Numbered from the stretch's first letter, positions 24,351 to 32,858 are shown. The stretch is 64,000 nucleotides of DNA from Vescimonas sanitatis (GCF_049060325.1 NZ_JBMGPW010000006.1:128774-192773), one strand, 5' to 3'. Notes: generated by a model from the letters alone, not told the origin. Numbers and translations are program-made.

Positions 24351-25851
24351 CCTGCGTTTTGACGAGCTGCTCCGCGAGGACGCCGCCGCCCTGCCGCCGC
24401 CCGCCGACGGAGAGATCACCCCGTGGCGCACGGCCATGGACCGCATCCTCTGGGGCATGGGGCTGACCACCATCACACTGAATTTCCTCTGGCTGGACGT
24501 GCTTCTGCCCGCCATCGGCGCGGTGCTGCTGGTGCTGGGCTTCCGTACCCTGCGGCGGGAGAACGCCCCTCTCCGCTGGGGCTATCGGCTGGCGCTGCTG
24601 GCGCTGGCCATCCGCTTCGCCGGGGACGTGCTTGCCGCCCTGCCGGTGGATGTGGGGAACGCCCCCGCCTACGTCCACATCCCGGTGACGCTGGCGCTGT
24701 ACGTCTGTCTCTGGCGGGGCATGGTGGGCGTGTCCCGCGCCGCCGGAGCCGAAAAGCCCGCCGCCCCCGCCGCCGGTGCTATGGCCGTGTTCTACGCGGC
24801 GCTGACGGCGCTGGCGCTGATCGGGCTGGAGGGCTGGCTGCTGGTGCTGCCGCTGCTGGCGCTCTATCTCTTCCTGCTGCGCAGCATGGTCAGGCTGTCC
24901 CGCTCCCTGACGGACACCGGCTACGCCATCACCGCCGCGCCGGTGCGCCTGTCGGACAGCGCGGTGCTGTGGAGCGCGCTGGGCGCGCTGCTGGCGGCGG
25001 TGCTGCTGACGGCATTCCTGGGGCAGCGGTATCCCATGGACTGGCATACCCGCAGCGACGCACCCCAAAGCGTGCCCATCCGGCAGGAGCTGCTGGAAAA
25101 GGGCTTCCCGTCCTACGTCCTCGATGACCTGACCGCCGAAGAGGTCTCCCGTATGGCCGGTGCCGTAAGGGTGTACCGTCAGGTGGAACGCCTGTACAGC
25201 GATACGGACCACCGCACCATCACCACCACCCACTATATGAGTGACCCGGACCGTCCGCTGGTCTACGACCACACCATCACCGACGTGGATGGAGAGGGGG
25301 AGCGCCACTATACCTACGTCTACCGTGTCTATGATACGCTGGAGCAGACCATGACCCATGTGGCCGTGGAATTGCCGGAGGAGGACGGTGTCCGCCGCTA
25401 TATCTATATCCACCACCTGACCTACGCCGCCCCGCCCAGCCCCTACACCGAGATGCTGGAACTGTGGCCGGCGTGGCAGACGCAGGGCGACTGGTTCCCC
25501 GGCGGCCATGTCAGCGGCCGCGTCCTCTGCGAGAGAAACGGCACGGTGCAGGCCGCCGCCTTCCACACGCTGAAGAGCGGCAGCCAACAGGTCAGCGACC
25601 TCTTCGGCACCCGCCAGACCCAGCGGATCACCGCCGGCTGGTCCTTCCCCCGCGGCGTCGAAAGCCCCCGCGCCTACGTTTTCTACGACGCCCTCCGCGG
25701 CCAGGACGGCTGGGTCATCGAGAGCTGGGCCAACTACGTCTGCCAGACCGCCCCGGTCTACCCCTTCCGTGACGCCGCCGCCCTCTGGCACAGCTACGGC
25801 AGCGACGCCTACTCCCTCCGCCAGACCGCCCTTCAGGTATTCGACGGATAA
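24340..25851 (+). CDS. Membrane protein, partner of the sigma factor
   Basis: 503 aa from GTG 24340, with GGGAGGTG upstream inside the sigma gene; an earlier GTG at 24331 overlaps that site. A cytosolic head of about 40 residues (DDLRFDELLREDAAALPPPA) is followed by about six to seven hydrophobic helices up to residue 240 and then a roughly 260-residue domain with no family I recognise. The coupling to an ECF-like sigma factor suggests an anti-sigma or signal-sensing role; no zinc anti-sigma motif is seen. Confidence 0.65.
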   Translation: MTDDLRFDELLREDAAALPPPADGEITPWRTAMDRILWGMGLTTITLNFLWLDVLLPAIGAVLLVLGFRTLRRENAPLRWGYRLALLALAIRFAGDVLAALPVDVGNAPAYVHIPVTLALYVCLWRGMVGVSRAAGAEKPAAPAAGAMAVFYAALTALALIGLEGWLLVLPLLALYLFLLRSMVRLSRSLTDTGYAITAAPVRLSDSAVLWSALGALLAAVLLTAFLGQRYPMDWHTRSDAPQSVPIRQELLEKGFPSYVLDDLTAEEVSRMAGAVRVYRQVERLYSDTDHRTITTTHYMSDPDRPLVYDHTITDVDGEGERHYTYVYRVYDTLEQTMTHVAVELPEEDGVRRYIYIHHLTYAAPPSPYTEMLELWPAWQTQGDWFPGGHVSGRVLCERNGTVQAAAFHTLKSGSQQVSDLFGTRQTQRITAGWSFPRGVESPRAYVFYDALRGQDGWVIESWANYVCQTAPVYPFRDAAALWHSYGSDAYSLRQTALQVFDG

Positions 25852-25861
25852 GCACAAAAAG

Positions 25862-25891
25862 CAGCCCCTCCGGCCTTGGCCGGAGGGGCTG
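25862..25891 (+). terminator. Terminator after the sigma-factor operon
   Basis: CAGCCCCTCCGGCC (25862-25875) against GGCCGGAGGGGCTG (25878-25891), innermost pairs open. Confidence 0.8.
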
Positions 25892-25901
25892 TTCGTATTT
25901 T

Positions 25902-25939
25902 CAGGCACTCCCCCTGGCGGAAGCCGGGGGGAGTGCCTG
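25902..25939 (-). terminator. Terminator of the cyuA transcript
   Basis: CAGGCACTCCCCC (25902-25914) pairs with GGGGGAGTGCCTG (25927-25939) just past the cyuA stop codon. Confidence 0.7.
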
Positions 25940-25944
25940 TGACT

Positions 25945-27213
25945 TTACTCCGTCATGATTTTCAGGATCACCCGGTCGGTCTCCCGCATGCCCTGCGCGG
26001 CCAGCACGCCTACGTTCCGGACGGTGTCCTCCACATCAGCGCCCAGAATACCGTCGCCGGGGCGGAAGTTGTTGCCGCCGGCGTACATGTCGTAGCCCAA
26101 GATGCCGCAGTCCACGCCCATGGCGATCTTGCTGGCGCAGCTGGCCTTGGCACCGTCGCAAATGCAGCCGGAGATCATGGCCACGGCGTTTTCCAGCGTG
26201 TGGCTGATGCCCTCGCAGTCCGCGCCCCGCAACCACGCGATGCCGCAGCCCGCGCCCACACCGGCGCTGACCGCGCCGCAGTAGGCGCTCAGCCGCCCGA
26301 TGCCGGTCTTCTGGTGTATGGTGATCAGGTCGCTGAGACACACCGCCCGCAGGATGGTGTCGTCATCCGCGCCCATGAGCTTGCCGTATTTCCATACGGG
26401 CACCGAGGCGGTGATGCCCTGATTGCCGGAGCCGGATACGATGACCACCGGCATTTCACAGCCGTTCATCCGTGCGTCCGAGCCGGCGGCCGCCCATGCC
26501 CGCGCCTGTGTCGCCCAGTCCTGACTGCTCTCCAGCAGAGTGGAGCCGATGTTGGCGCCCCAGCTGTTTCGCAGCCCCTCGGCGGCGATGGCGGTGTTTT
26601 TCTCGATCTGCCGTCCCACCGTGGGCAGGATGGCGTCTATAGGTACAGTTTCGGCGAATGTGATGATGTCTCTGACGTTCAGCACGGACTTGTCCTGCAA
26701 ATGGTCCTCGGCGTTGCCCGTGACCGGCAGCTCCCGCAGGATATCTCCGTCCCGCTCCATGTAGATGATGTTCGTATGATTGTTGGCCACCCGCACACAG
26801 GCGCGATGCCCCTCCCGCCAGCCGGTGAGCTTGATATCCAGCAGACACGGCGTTTCGGGACAGGTCACGCGGATGTCGGTGCTGTCCAGATACGTCTGGA
26901 TGGCAGCCACATCCGCCTCCGTCACGTTGGCGATGACCTGAAGCTCTGCGTCGGCGTCGCCGGCCACTATGCCCACGGCGATGGCGGCGTCGATGCCCCG
27001 GCGTCCTCCTGTGTTGGGGACGACCACGGACTTCACATTCTTCAGGATGTTCCCGCTGATCTCAGCCAGGATCTTTTCCGGTTTTCCGCCCAACACCTCG
27101 CGCAGTTTTGCGGCACAGTACGCGACGGCGATGGGCTCTGTACACCCTGTGGCCAGCAGGAGCTCCTCCTGCAGTATCGCCGTGTAGGCGGCGATCTTAG
27201 AGTCGTTCAGCAT
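25945..27213 (-). CDS. cyuA: L-cysteine desulfidase family protein (CyuA/YhaM-like)
   Basis: Members break cysteine into pyruvate, ammonia and sulfide using an Fe-S cluster, or are relatives (UPF0597). ATG 27213 with AAAGGAG gives 422 aa. The family opening ILQEELLLATGCTEPIAVAY and the cluster-type cysteines in LSAYCGAVSAGVGAGCGIAW and ISGCICDGAKASCASKIAMG are present. Lies downstream of a dCMP deaminase and not far from cysE. A serine or other substrate cannot be ruled out. Confidence 0.85.
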   Translation of the reverse strand: MLNDSKIAAYTAILQEELLLATGCTEPIAVAYCAAKLREVLGGKPEKILAEISGNILKNVKSVVVPNTGGRRGIDAAIAVGIVAGDADAELQVIANVTEADVAAIQTYLDSTDIRVTCPETPCLLDIKLTGWREGHRACVRVANNHTNIIYMERDGDILRELPVTGNAEDHLQDKSVLNVRDIITFAETVPIDAILPTVGRQIEKNTAIAAEGLRNSWGANIGSTLLESSQDWATQARAWAAAGSDARMNGCEMPVVIVSGSGNQGITASVPVWKYGKLMGADDDTILRAVCLSDLITIHQKTGIGRLSAYCGAVSAGVGAGCGIAWLRGADCEGISHTLENAVAMISGCICDGAKASCASKIAMGVDCGILGYDMYAGGNNFRPGDGILGADVEDTVRNVGVLAAQGMRETDRVILKIMTE

Positions 27214-27274
27214 CACACATTCTCCTTTGTTCAGTTGTTGTATTCTGTCGGCCCTTCGGCCGGATAGCCCTTCT

Positions 27275-27754
27275 TTACAGTGCGGGCACGTCATCCTCCT
27301 GCTGCACCCAGTCCTGCACGTCCACGACCTCAAATTCCGTCTCCGTCTTCCGTATGACCACCTTGCTGATACCCGCGTTGATCACCTGCCTGCGGCACAT
27401 GGCGCAGCTGGTGGCGTCGCCCAGCAGCGCCCCGGTCCGGCCGTCCCTGCCCACCAGATACAGCGTGCTGCCCACCATATCCCGGCGGCTGGCGGAGATA
27501 ATGGCGTTGGCCTCGGCGTGAACGCTGCGGCACAGCTCGTATCGCTCTCCCCGGGGCACCTGCATGGCCTCCCTGGTGCAGAACCCCATGTCCACGCAGT
27601 TCTTCCGTCCCCGCGGCGCGCCGTTGTAGCCCGTGGAGATGATCTCGTCGTTCTTCACGATGATGGCCCCGTATACCCGGCGCAGACAGGTCGCCCGTTC
27701 CAGCACCGTCTCCGCAATATCCAGATAGTAGTTTTCCTTGCTGATGCGCCCCAT
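27275..27754 (-). CDS. Deoxycytidylate deaminase family protein
   Basis: ComEB/dCMP deaminase fold, giving dUMP for thymidylate synthesis. 159 aa from ATG 27754 with AAGGAG nine bases upstream. Zinc site: VHAEANAI (His, catalytic Glu) and CAMCRRQ (two Cys); an insertion GAPRGRKNC supplies the substrate loop. Transcribed ahead of cyuA from its own promoter. Confidence 0.9.
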   Translation of the reverse strand: MGRISKENYYLDIAETVLERATCLRRVYGAIIVKNDEIISTGYNGAPRGRKNCVDMGFCTREAMQVPRGERYELCRSVHAEANAIISASRRDMVGSTLYLVGRDGRTGALLGDATSCAMCRRQVINAGISKVVIRKTETEFEVVDVQDWVQQEDDVPAL

Positions 27755-27787
27755 AGCTGTGTCTCCTTGCACTGTATTCTATCAAAT

Positions 27788-27817
27788 ATTATAATACATG
27801 GCACCCATCCCTGACAA
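27788..27817 (-). promoter_or_regulatory. Promoter of the dCMP deaminase gene
   Basis: Minus strand: -35 TTGTCA (27812-27817), 18-bp spacer, -10 TATAAT (27788-27793). Confidence 0.7.
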
Positions 27818-27907
27818 GCGGCGTTTTTCCCCGCGATACTCGTCGATACGCTGAAATTCCGCGCCAAAAACTATGCAAATAGCCGGGTGCCTGCGCTGCG
27901 GCAGCAT

Positions 27908-27935
27908 AAAAGGACGGCCTTGCAGCCGTCCTTTT
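27908..27935 (-). terminator. Intrinsic terminator of cysE
   Basis: AAAAGGACGGC (27908-27918) pairs with GCCGTCCTTTT (27925-27935), 14 bp past the cysE stop codon; works on either strand. Confidence 0.88.
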
Positions 27936-27948
27936 CCCTCCTGCGCGG

Positions 27949-28806
27949 TCACTCCGCGTTTTTGAATACCGTCTCCGGCGCCGTGATGACCACCCGCGTG
28001 TTGTCCGCCACCGACCCGGTGAGGAATGCGTTGCCGCCCACCACCGAGTGCTCGCCGATCACCGTCTCGCCGCCCAGAATGGAGGCGCCGGAGTAGATAG
28101 TCACATAGTCGCACACTGTGGGGTGCCGCTTTCCCGGCAGGCTGGCATGGCCTGCCCGGGGGGACAGTGCGCCCAGCGTCACACCCTGATACAGCTTCAC
28201 ATGGCTGCCGATCACCGTCGTCTCGCCGATAACGATGCCTGTGCCGTGGTCGATGAAGAACCACGGCCCGATCTGCGCGCCGGGGTGGATGTCGATACCC
28301 GTCCGGCTGTGGGCGTACTCCGTCATCATCCGGGGGATCATGGGAACCTGCCGCAGGTACAGCTCGTGGGCAATGCGGTATACGAAGATGGCGAACAGCC
28401 CCGGATAGGCGAAAATGATCTCCTCCTTGTCCGCCGCTGCCGGATCGCCGTCAAACGTGGCCTCAATGTCCGTCATCAGTGTCTGCTGTATGCGGGGCAG
28501 CTGCTCCAGTATCTCATGGGTCAGCGCCGCCGCGGCAAAGGCCTGGCCCTCCGGCAGCGCCAGCGCCACCTGTGCCGTCAGCGCCGTCTCGATACGCTCC
28601 AGCAGCAGCGCGGCGTAGTTCTCCGGCGGCAGCGCCATCAGCTGCGCGTCACCGAAATATGCCGGGAACAGCAGCCGCCGAAACTCCTTGATGATGCCGA
28701 TGATGGCACCCCTGTCCGGCAGCCGCAGCTTTTTGCCGTACAACGGCACCGCCGCGTGTGTCATATTTTCCGCCATCGCCTTGGCGATCTCCGCGTTGGA
28801 AGTCAT
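27949..28806 (-). CDS. cysE: Serine O-acetyltransferase
   Basis: Makes O-acetylserine for cysteine synthesis. 285 aa. An alpha-helical N-terminal half is followed by a left-handed beta-helix with hexapeptide repeats (HPGAQIGPWFFIDHGTGIVI, GETTVIGSHVKLYQGVTLGA, KRHPTVCDYVTIYSGASILG). The long N-terminal region resembles the SatA/EpsC type. GAGAGGAGA precedes the ATG. Upstream lie a Cys-rich leader ORF and a terminator, indicating attenuation. Confidence 0.92.
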   Translation of the reverse strand: MTSNAEIAKAMAENMTHAAVPLYGKKLRLPDRGAIIGIIKEFRRLLFPAYFGDAQLMALPPENYAALLLERIETALTAQVALALPEGQAFAAAALTHEILEQLPRIQQTLMTDIEATFDGDPAAADKEEIIFAYPGLFAIFVYRIAHELYLRQVPMIPRMMTEYAHSRTGIDIHPGAQIGPWFFIDHGTGIVIGETTVIGSHVKLYQGVTLGALSPRAGHASLPGKRHPTVCDYVTIYSGASILGGETVIGEHSVVGGNAFLTGSVADNTRVVITAPETVFKNAE

Positions 28807-28823
28807 AGTCCTTGTCTCCTCTC

Positions 28824-28862
28824 AAAATAAAACGGCGAAGGATGCGCCCGCATCCTCCGCCG
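28824..28862 (-). terminator. Attenuator terminator before cysE
   Basis: On the minus strand the arms at 28862-28850 and 28845-28833 pair over 12 positions with one mismatch, loop GGGC, and are followed by TTTTATTTT (28832-28824). It ends just before the cysE ribosome site, so read-through is needed to express cysE. CAGGCGG (28866-28860), which overlaps its 5' arm, is complementary to CCGCCTG (28961-28955) in the Cys-rich leader ORF. Confidence 0.8.
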
Positions 28863-28890
28863 CCTGTGTGTACAGGTATCACGAACCCCT

Positions 28891-29004
28891 TTACAGGGCC
28901 TTTTCAGCAGAAAACGCACAGCGCCCATGGGCACGACAACACACGCCCGCGCAGCAGGCGGACGTACAACAGGCGCAGTTTATGGTGTGCAGCGTGCTGT
29001 TCAT
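28891..29004 (-). CDS. Cysteine-rich leader peptide of cysE
   Basis: 37-aa ORF from ATG 29004 to TAA 28891, with GAAGGAGA seven bases upstream. The product is MNSTLHTINCACCTSACCAG followed by VCCRAHGRCAFSAEKAL; eight of 37 residues are Cys, with three CC pairs. It ends 28 bp before an intrinsic terminator that precedes cysE. This layout is that of an amino-acid attenuator: slow decoding of Cys codons at low Cys-tRNA would change the fold and let transcription reach cysE. Function is inferred from layout only. Confidence 0.72.
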   Translation of the reverse strand: MNSTLHTINCACCTSACCAGVCCRAHGRCAFSAEKAL

Positions 29005-29037
29005 GCGTTTTCTCCTTCTCCGGAAATCTTACATAAC

Positions 29038-29067
29038 ATTATACTGTCCCGTCCCGCGCAAAGTCCA
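29038..29067 (-). promoter_or_regulatory. Promoter of the cysE leader
   Basis: Minus strand: -35 TGGACT (29062-29067), 18-bp spacer, -10 TATAAT (29038-29043), 34 bp before the leader-peptide ATG. Confidence 0.65.
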
Positions 29068-29208
29068 TTGTCACCTTTCACAAAAACCATACCATACCGG
29101 TGGGAATTTTGCATATTCCCGCCGCCATCCGGTTCCGCCATGTCGGCGGCTGTCAGTTTTCACAAAAATTTAGCGCTTTTAATTGCGAAAGTATGGTCTA
29201 TCTAACGG

Positions 29209-29237
29209 TTGACTTCTGTACCCCGCGGCGTTAAGAT
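29209..29237 (+). promoter_or_regulatory. Promoter of the small ORF at 29286
   Basis: -35 TTGACT (29209-29214), 17-bp spacer, -10 TAAGAT (29232-29237). Confidence 0.65.
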
Positions 29238-29285
29238 AACGCCAACATAAAAAACAGCCGACCACCGGCGGAAAGGAGACCCCAC

Positions 29286-29441
29286 ATGGTACGTCACATG
29301 ATGCAGCGCGATATGCTTCATAACGACATGGCCGCGAACCATGCCGCTGTCTCCTATTATGCCGGCACCAGCTCCGTCTGGGGCTTTTATTGGTACGCCT
29401 ATTTTACCTCCCGATACCAAATGCCGGCTGTAAAGAATTGA
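29286..29441 (+). CDS. Small hypothetical protein (51 aa)
   Basis: ATG 29286 to TGA 29441 with GGAAAGGAG before it. The product opens MVRHMMQRDMLHNDMAANHA and continues with an aromatic stretch VWGFYWYAYFTSRYQ. It is Met/His/Tyr-rich and may associate with membranes. Own promoter and a terminator at 29473-29506 make it a complete small unit. No family recognised. Confidence 0.6.
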   Translation: MVRHMMQRDMLHNDMAANHAAVSYYAGTSSVWGFYWYAYFTSRYQMPAVKN

Positions 29442-29472
29442 ACCCGTCTTTCCCATTTTCCATGTGTGTGTG

Positions 29473-29504
29473 AAGCGGCTTCGTCTTTCAGACGGAGCCG
29501 CTTT
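29473..29504 (+). terminator. Intrinsic terminator after the 51-aa ORF
   Basis: AAGCGGCTTCGTCT (29473-29486) pairs with AGACGGAGCCGCTT (29490-29503) with one mismatch, then TT. Confidence 0.8.
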
Positions 29505-29561
29505 TCAATTTACCCCATCATCCCTGTTGCCCCTATTTCAAAACAAAAGGAGAAGAAAATC

Positions 29562-30743
29562 ATGACTGCAATCATTTCAGCGGCTGTCATCTTCGTGGTG
29601 TTCGCCGTAGGAGACATGATCTCCGCGAAAACAAAGGCTATCGTATCCATGCTGCTGGTGGCCTCCGTCGTATTCCTGGCAGGCTTTTGGACCGGCGTTT
29701 TCCCCACCACCCTGTTTGCTGACTCCACCCTCCTGAGCATGGCCGGCCTGCTGGTCACCATGCTGCTGGTGCACCTGGGCACCACCATCCGGCTCCGCGA
29801 CTTCGGCGCCCAGTGGCGCACCGTCATCATCTCCGCCGTGGCCTGCATCGCCATCTCTGCTGCCGTGTTCTTCATCGGCCAGCTGATCATCGACCGCGGC
29901 TTCGCTCTGGTGGGCGCGCCCATTCTCTCCGGCGGCGTTGTCGCCACCCTGACCATGCAGGATATGGCCAACAAAGCCAACCTGCCTGACCTGGCGGTGT
30001 TCGCCACCCTGGTCATGTGCGCCCAGGGCTTCGTGGGCTACCCCGTGGCCTCCCTGTGCCTCAAGAGCGAGGCCAAGCGCATCAAGGCCCAGATCGACGC
30101 CGGCACGCTCCAGGTGGACGCCGGTGCCGCCGCGGCCCAGAACGCCGCCGCTGCCCGCAAGAAGCTGATCCCCGCCCTGCCCGATAAGTACAACACCCCC
30201 AACGCCATTATCGCCAAGGTCATTCTGGTGGCGCTGCTGTCCGTGTGGGTGTCCAGCCTGTTCCACGATGCCGTCAACAAGCTGGTCTGGTGCCTGATCT
30301 TCGGTGTGCTCTGCAAGGAGCTGGGCTTCCTGGATGAGGACGCCCTGGGCAAGGCCCACGCCACCGGCATCGTGATGCCCATCATTACCCTGTCCATCTT
30401 CACCAATCTGGCCGCTGCTACCCCGGAGATGGTGGGCGGCATGGTGGTGCCCCTGCTGGTCTGCGTGGTCATCGGCACGGCGGCCTTCTCCGTCGTCTCC
30501 ATCCTCGTGGGCAAGATCTTCGGTTACAGCTGGCAGATGTCCATGGCCATCGGCAGCTCCTGCCTGTTCGGCTTCCCCGGAACGGTCATCATCTCCAACG
30601 AGGTCTCTGAGTCCACCGGCACCACCGCCGAGGAAAAAGCCGCCATCAACGCCCAGATCATGCCCAAGATGCTGGTGGCCGGCATGGTCACCGTGTCCAT
30701 CACCTCCGTACTGGTGGCCGGCGTTATGAGCAGCTGGCTGTGA
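29562..30743 (+). CDS. Polytopic membrane transporter, family uncertain
   Basis: 393 aa from ATG 29562 (AAAAGGAG upstream). About ten hydrophobic helices, among them MTAIISAAVIFVVFAVGDMI, TVIISAVACIAISAAVFFIG and WQMSMAIGSSCLFGFPGTVI, with a central cytosolic loop (KSEAKRIKAQIDAGTLQVDA). The architecture and the Gly/Ser-rich SGGVVATLTM and CLFGFPGT segments recall ion-driven carboxylate or amino-acid carriers. The next gene is an M20 amidohydrolase, so it may import the N-acylated amino acid or peptide that enzyme cleaves. Confidence 0.7.
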   Translation: MTAIISAAVIFVVFAVGDMISAKTKAIVSMLLVASVVFLAGFWTGVFPTTLFADSTLLSMAGLLVTMLLVHLGTTIRLRDFGAQWRTVIISAVACIAISAAVFFIGQLIIDRGFALVGAPILSGGVVATLTMQDMANKANLPDLAVFATLVMCAQGFVGYPVASLCLKSEAKRIKAQIDAGTLQVDAGAAAAQNAAAARKKLIPALPDKYNTPNAIIAKVILVALLSVWVSSLFHDAVNKLVWCLIFGVLCKELGFLDEDALGKAHATGIVMPIITLSIFTNLAAATPEMVGGMVVPLLVCVVIGTAAFSVVSILVGKIFGYSWQMSMAIGSSCLFGFPGTVIISNEVSESTGTTAEEKAAINAQIMPKMLVAGMVTVSITSVLVAGVMSSWL

Positions 30744-30773
30744 GCCCGGCTCATTTGAAAGGAGTGCTTTTCC

Positions 30774-31958
30774 ATGTCTGATATTCGTTCCTTCGTCGAT
30801 ACCATCTTCGACGAGTTGGTCTCTATCCGCCGTGATATCCATGCCCATCCGGAGCTGGGTATGCACGAGGTCCGCACCTCCGCCCTCATCCGCAGTGAGC
30901 TGGAGAAAATGGGCGTGGACGAGATCCGGCAGCCCCTGCCCACCGCCGTGGTGGCCCTGATCCACGGCAAGAAGGGTCCCGGCAAGTGCGTGGCGCTCCG
31001 CGCCGATATCGACGCCCTGCCCGTTCACGAGGAAACCGGTCTGCCCTTTGCCAGCGAGACCGAGGGCATTATGCACGCCTGCGGCCACGACCTGCACACC
31101 ACCATGCTTCTGGGCGCCGCAAAGGCGCTGTGCCATATGCGCGACCAGTTCGCCGGCACCGTCAAGCTGATCTTCGAGCCTAGCGAGGATCTGATGCCCG
31201 GCGGCGCACGGGCACTGGTGGCAGCCGGGGTCATGGAGAACCCCCATGTTGACGCCATCTTCGGTCAGCACGTCTGCCCCTCTGAGAATGACTCCGTGGG
31301 CCGTATGCAGCTCTATAAGGGCTACTTCACCAGCGCGGTGGACCTGTTCCATATCACCGTCCACGGCAAAAGCGGCCACGGCTCTGCGCCCCACACCGCC
31401 CGTGACGCCATCGCCTGCGCCGGCTACCTGATCACCGTCCTCCAGACCGTGGTCTCCCGCCGCATCGACCCCATGGACACCGCGGTCCTCACCGTGGGCA
31501 CCATGTCCGGCGGCGACGCCGTCAACATCACCGCCGGCGAAGCGCGGATGGTGGCCGTCCTCCGCAGCTTCAGCGACGCCGGCCGCGACACCGCCATTCA
31601 GGAGATCCGGCGCATCTGCAAGGGCATCGGCATCGCTTTCGACTGCGACATCGAGGTCAATTTGGAGGAGGGCTACGCGCTCCAGTACAACGACCCCGCC
31701 ATGATCGACCTGGTCAACAAGGCCGTCACCGCTGCCGGCGGCAAGGCGGAGTTCATCGACAAGCCCTTCTCCGGCAGCGAGGACTTCAGCTTCTTCGGCA
31801 AGCTCACCGGCACCCCCTCCGCCTTTATGATGGTCGACGCCGGCCGCGGCGAGAACGCTGTCTCGCTCCACAACGGCAAGATCGTGTTCAACGAGGAGGT
31901 CATGAAGCACGGCGTTACCGGCCTGGCCGCCATCGCCATGGAGTACCTGAACCGGTAA
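30774..31958 (+). CDS. M20 family metal-dependent amidohydrolase
   Basis: 394 aa, of the hippurate/IAA-amino-acid hydrolase (M20D) type. Metal site: MHACGHDLHTT (Cys, His, Asp) and a late His in SLHNGKIVF. The catalytic region reads EPSEDLMPGGA where many M20D enzymes have a Glu-Glu pair; here it is Glu-Asp. The dimerisation domain carries GKSGHGSAPH. AAAGGAG upstream; 30 bp after the transporter, so a transport-plus-hydrolysis operon is likely. Confidence 0.9.
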   Translation: MSDIRSFVDTIFDELVSIRRDIHAHPELGMHEVRTSALIRSELEKMGVDEIRQPLPTAVVALIHGKKGPGKCVALRADIDALPVHEETGLPFASETEGIMHACGHDLHTTMLLGAAKALCHMRDQFAGTVKLIFEPSEDLMPGGARALVAAGVMENPHVDAIFGQHVCPSENDSVGRMQLYKGYFTSAVDLFHITVHGKSGHGSAPHTARDAIACAGYLITVLQTVVSRRIDPMDTAVLTVGTMSGGDAVNITAGEARMVAVLRSFSDAGRDTAIQEIRRICKGIGIAFDCDIEVNLEEGYALQYNDPAMIDLVNKAVTAAGGKAEFIDKPFSGSEDFSFFGKLTGTPSAFMMVDAGRGENAVSLHNGKIVFNEEVMKHGVTGLAAIAMEYLNR

Positions 31959-31993
31959 TTCTCCTATTTGTTTCCTCACAAATTGGTATAACA

Positions 31994-32028
31994 GAAGCGG
32001 GAGACCTGCACAGCAGGCCTCCCGCTTC
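31994..32028. terminator. Bidirectional terminator
   Basis: GAAGCGGGAGACCTGC (31994-32009) pairs with GCAGGCCTCCCGCTTC (32013-32028) with one mismatch; between the convergent amidohydrolase and merR-type genes. Confidence 0.85.
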
Positions 32029-32031
32029 CCA

Positions 32032-32838
32032 TTATTCCTCCACCGGCAGCGCCAGCCGCGAGCAGTACCGCCGCGTCTCGATCTCCCGCCCCGTGTACGG
32101 CGCCACGATGCCCAGCACCCGCGGCGCGCCGGCGGGCTTCAGCCCCCGCGCCTTTACCTCCCGCCCCAGCGTCAGCCACGCCTCGCCCACGCCGCTGTAA
32201 TCGCCGTAGTACAGCACCGACAGCACCCGGCACGCCTCCAGCGTCACCGCGTCCGCCGCCGCCCGGTTCTTCCGCACCGGCACGCACACCCCGTAGCGGC
32301 ACGGCTCCTGCCCGATGTATCCCTCCAGATAGTCCGTGCGCTCCGATATGGTGAACAGCGGCTCGTCCGACAGCACGCACCCCTTCCGCACGCACGCCCC
32401 ATAGAAGTCGTACATATCCCGGTATCGCTCCGCCGTGGTCAGCCCCTCGCACCACCGTATCCGGCACGTAACCGCCGGCAGCTCCATCATCTGCACCGAC
32501 AGGCTCTCGCCCTCCGCCGCCCGCAGCCGCATCTCCTCCACGCTCCGCTGCAGGTCCCGCAGCCGCGTTTCCAGCGCCTCCAGCAGCACCTCGGCCTCGC
32601 CGCCCTGCGCGAAATAGTCCGCGATCTCCTTCGACCCCAGCCCCATGGCCTTGAATTTCTCGATCTGCATGATCCGCGCCACGTTGTGGTTGTCGTAGTA
32701 CCGCCGCCCGCTGTCCGGCGCGGTGAACACCGGCGTCAGCAGCCCGCGCTCCTCCATCCGCATCAGCGTGCTCCGCGACAGCCCGCAGGCCCGTGCCGCC
32801 TCCGTGATCTGAAAAAACTGTTTTGTGTTCTCCGCCAT
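32032..32838 (-). CDS. MerR family transcriptional regulator with GyrI-like domain
   Basis: 268 aa from ATG 32838 with AGGAGGG upstream. The N-terminal MerR wHTH (FFQITEAARACGLSRSTLMR, RRYYDNHNVARIMQIEKFKA), coiled-coil (VLLEALETRLRDLQRSVEEM) and a C-terminal GyrI-like effector-binding domain of about 150 residues match the BmrR-type multidrug-sensing layout. It is divergent from a surface-protein gene, and a MerR-style promoter with a 19-bp spacer lies between them. Confidence 0.9.
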   Translation of the reverse strand: MAENTKQFFQITEAARACGLSRSTLMRMEERGLLTPVFTAPDSGRRYYDNHNVARIMQIEKFKAMGLGSKEIADYFAQGGEAEVLLEALETRLRDLQRSVEEMRLRAAEGESLSVQMMELPAVTCRIRWCEGLTTAERYRDMYDFYGACVRKGCVLSDEPLFTISERTDYLEGYIGQEPCRYGVCVPVRKNRAAADAVTLEACRVLSVLYYGDYSGVGEAWLTLGREVKARGLKPAGAPRVLGIVAPYTGREIETRRYCSRLALPVEE

Positions 32839-32858
32839 AAAAAATCCCTCCTGACCCC

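Noticed and set aside
28807..29040. T-box riboswitch upstream of cysE
   Set aside because: The TGGC-type T-box core pairing with the acceptor end (TGGTACCGCG-like) and stem I motifs were not seen; the Cys-rich ORF explains the layout better.
29577..31979. 800-codon minus-strand frame opposite the permease and amidohydrolase
   Set aside because: Codon-shadow of two GC-rich genes; His/Gly/Asp-rich product and two well-supported genes on the plus strand.
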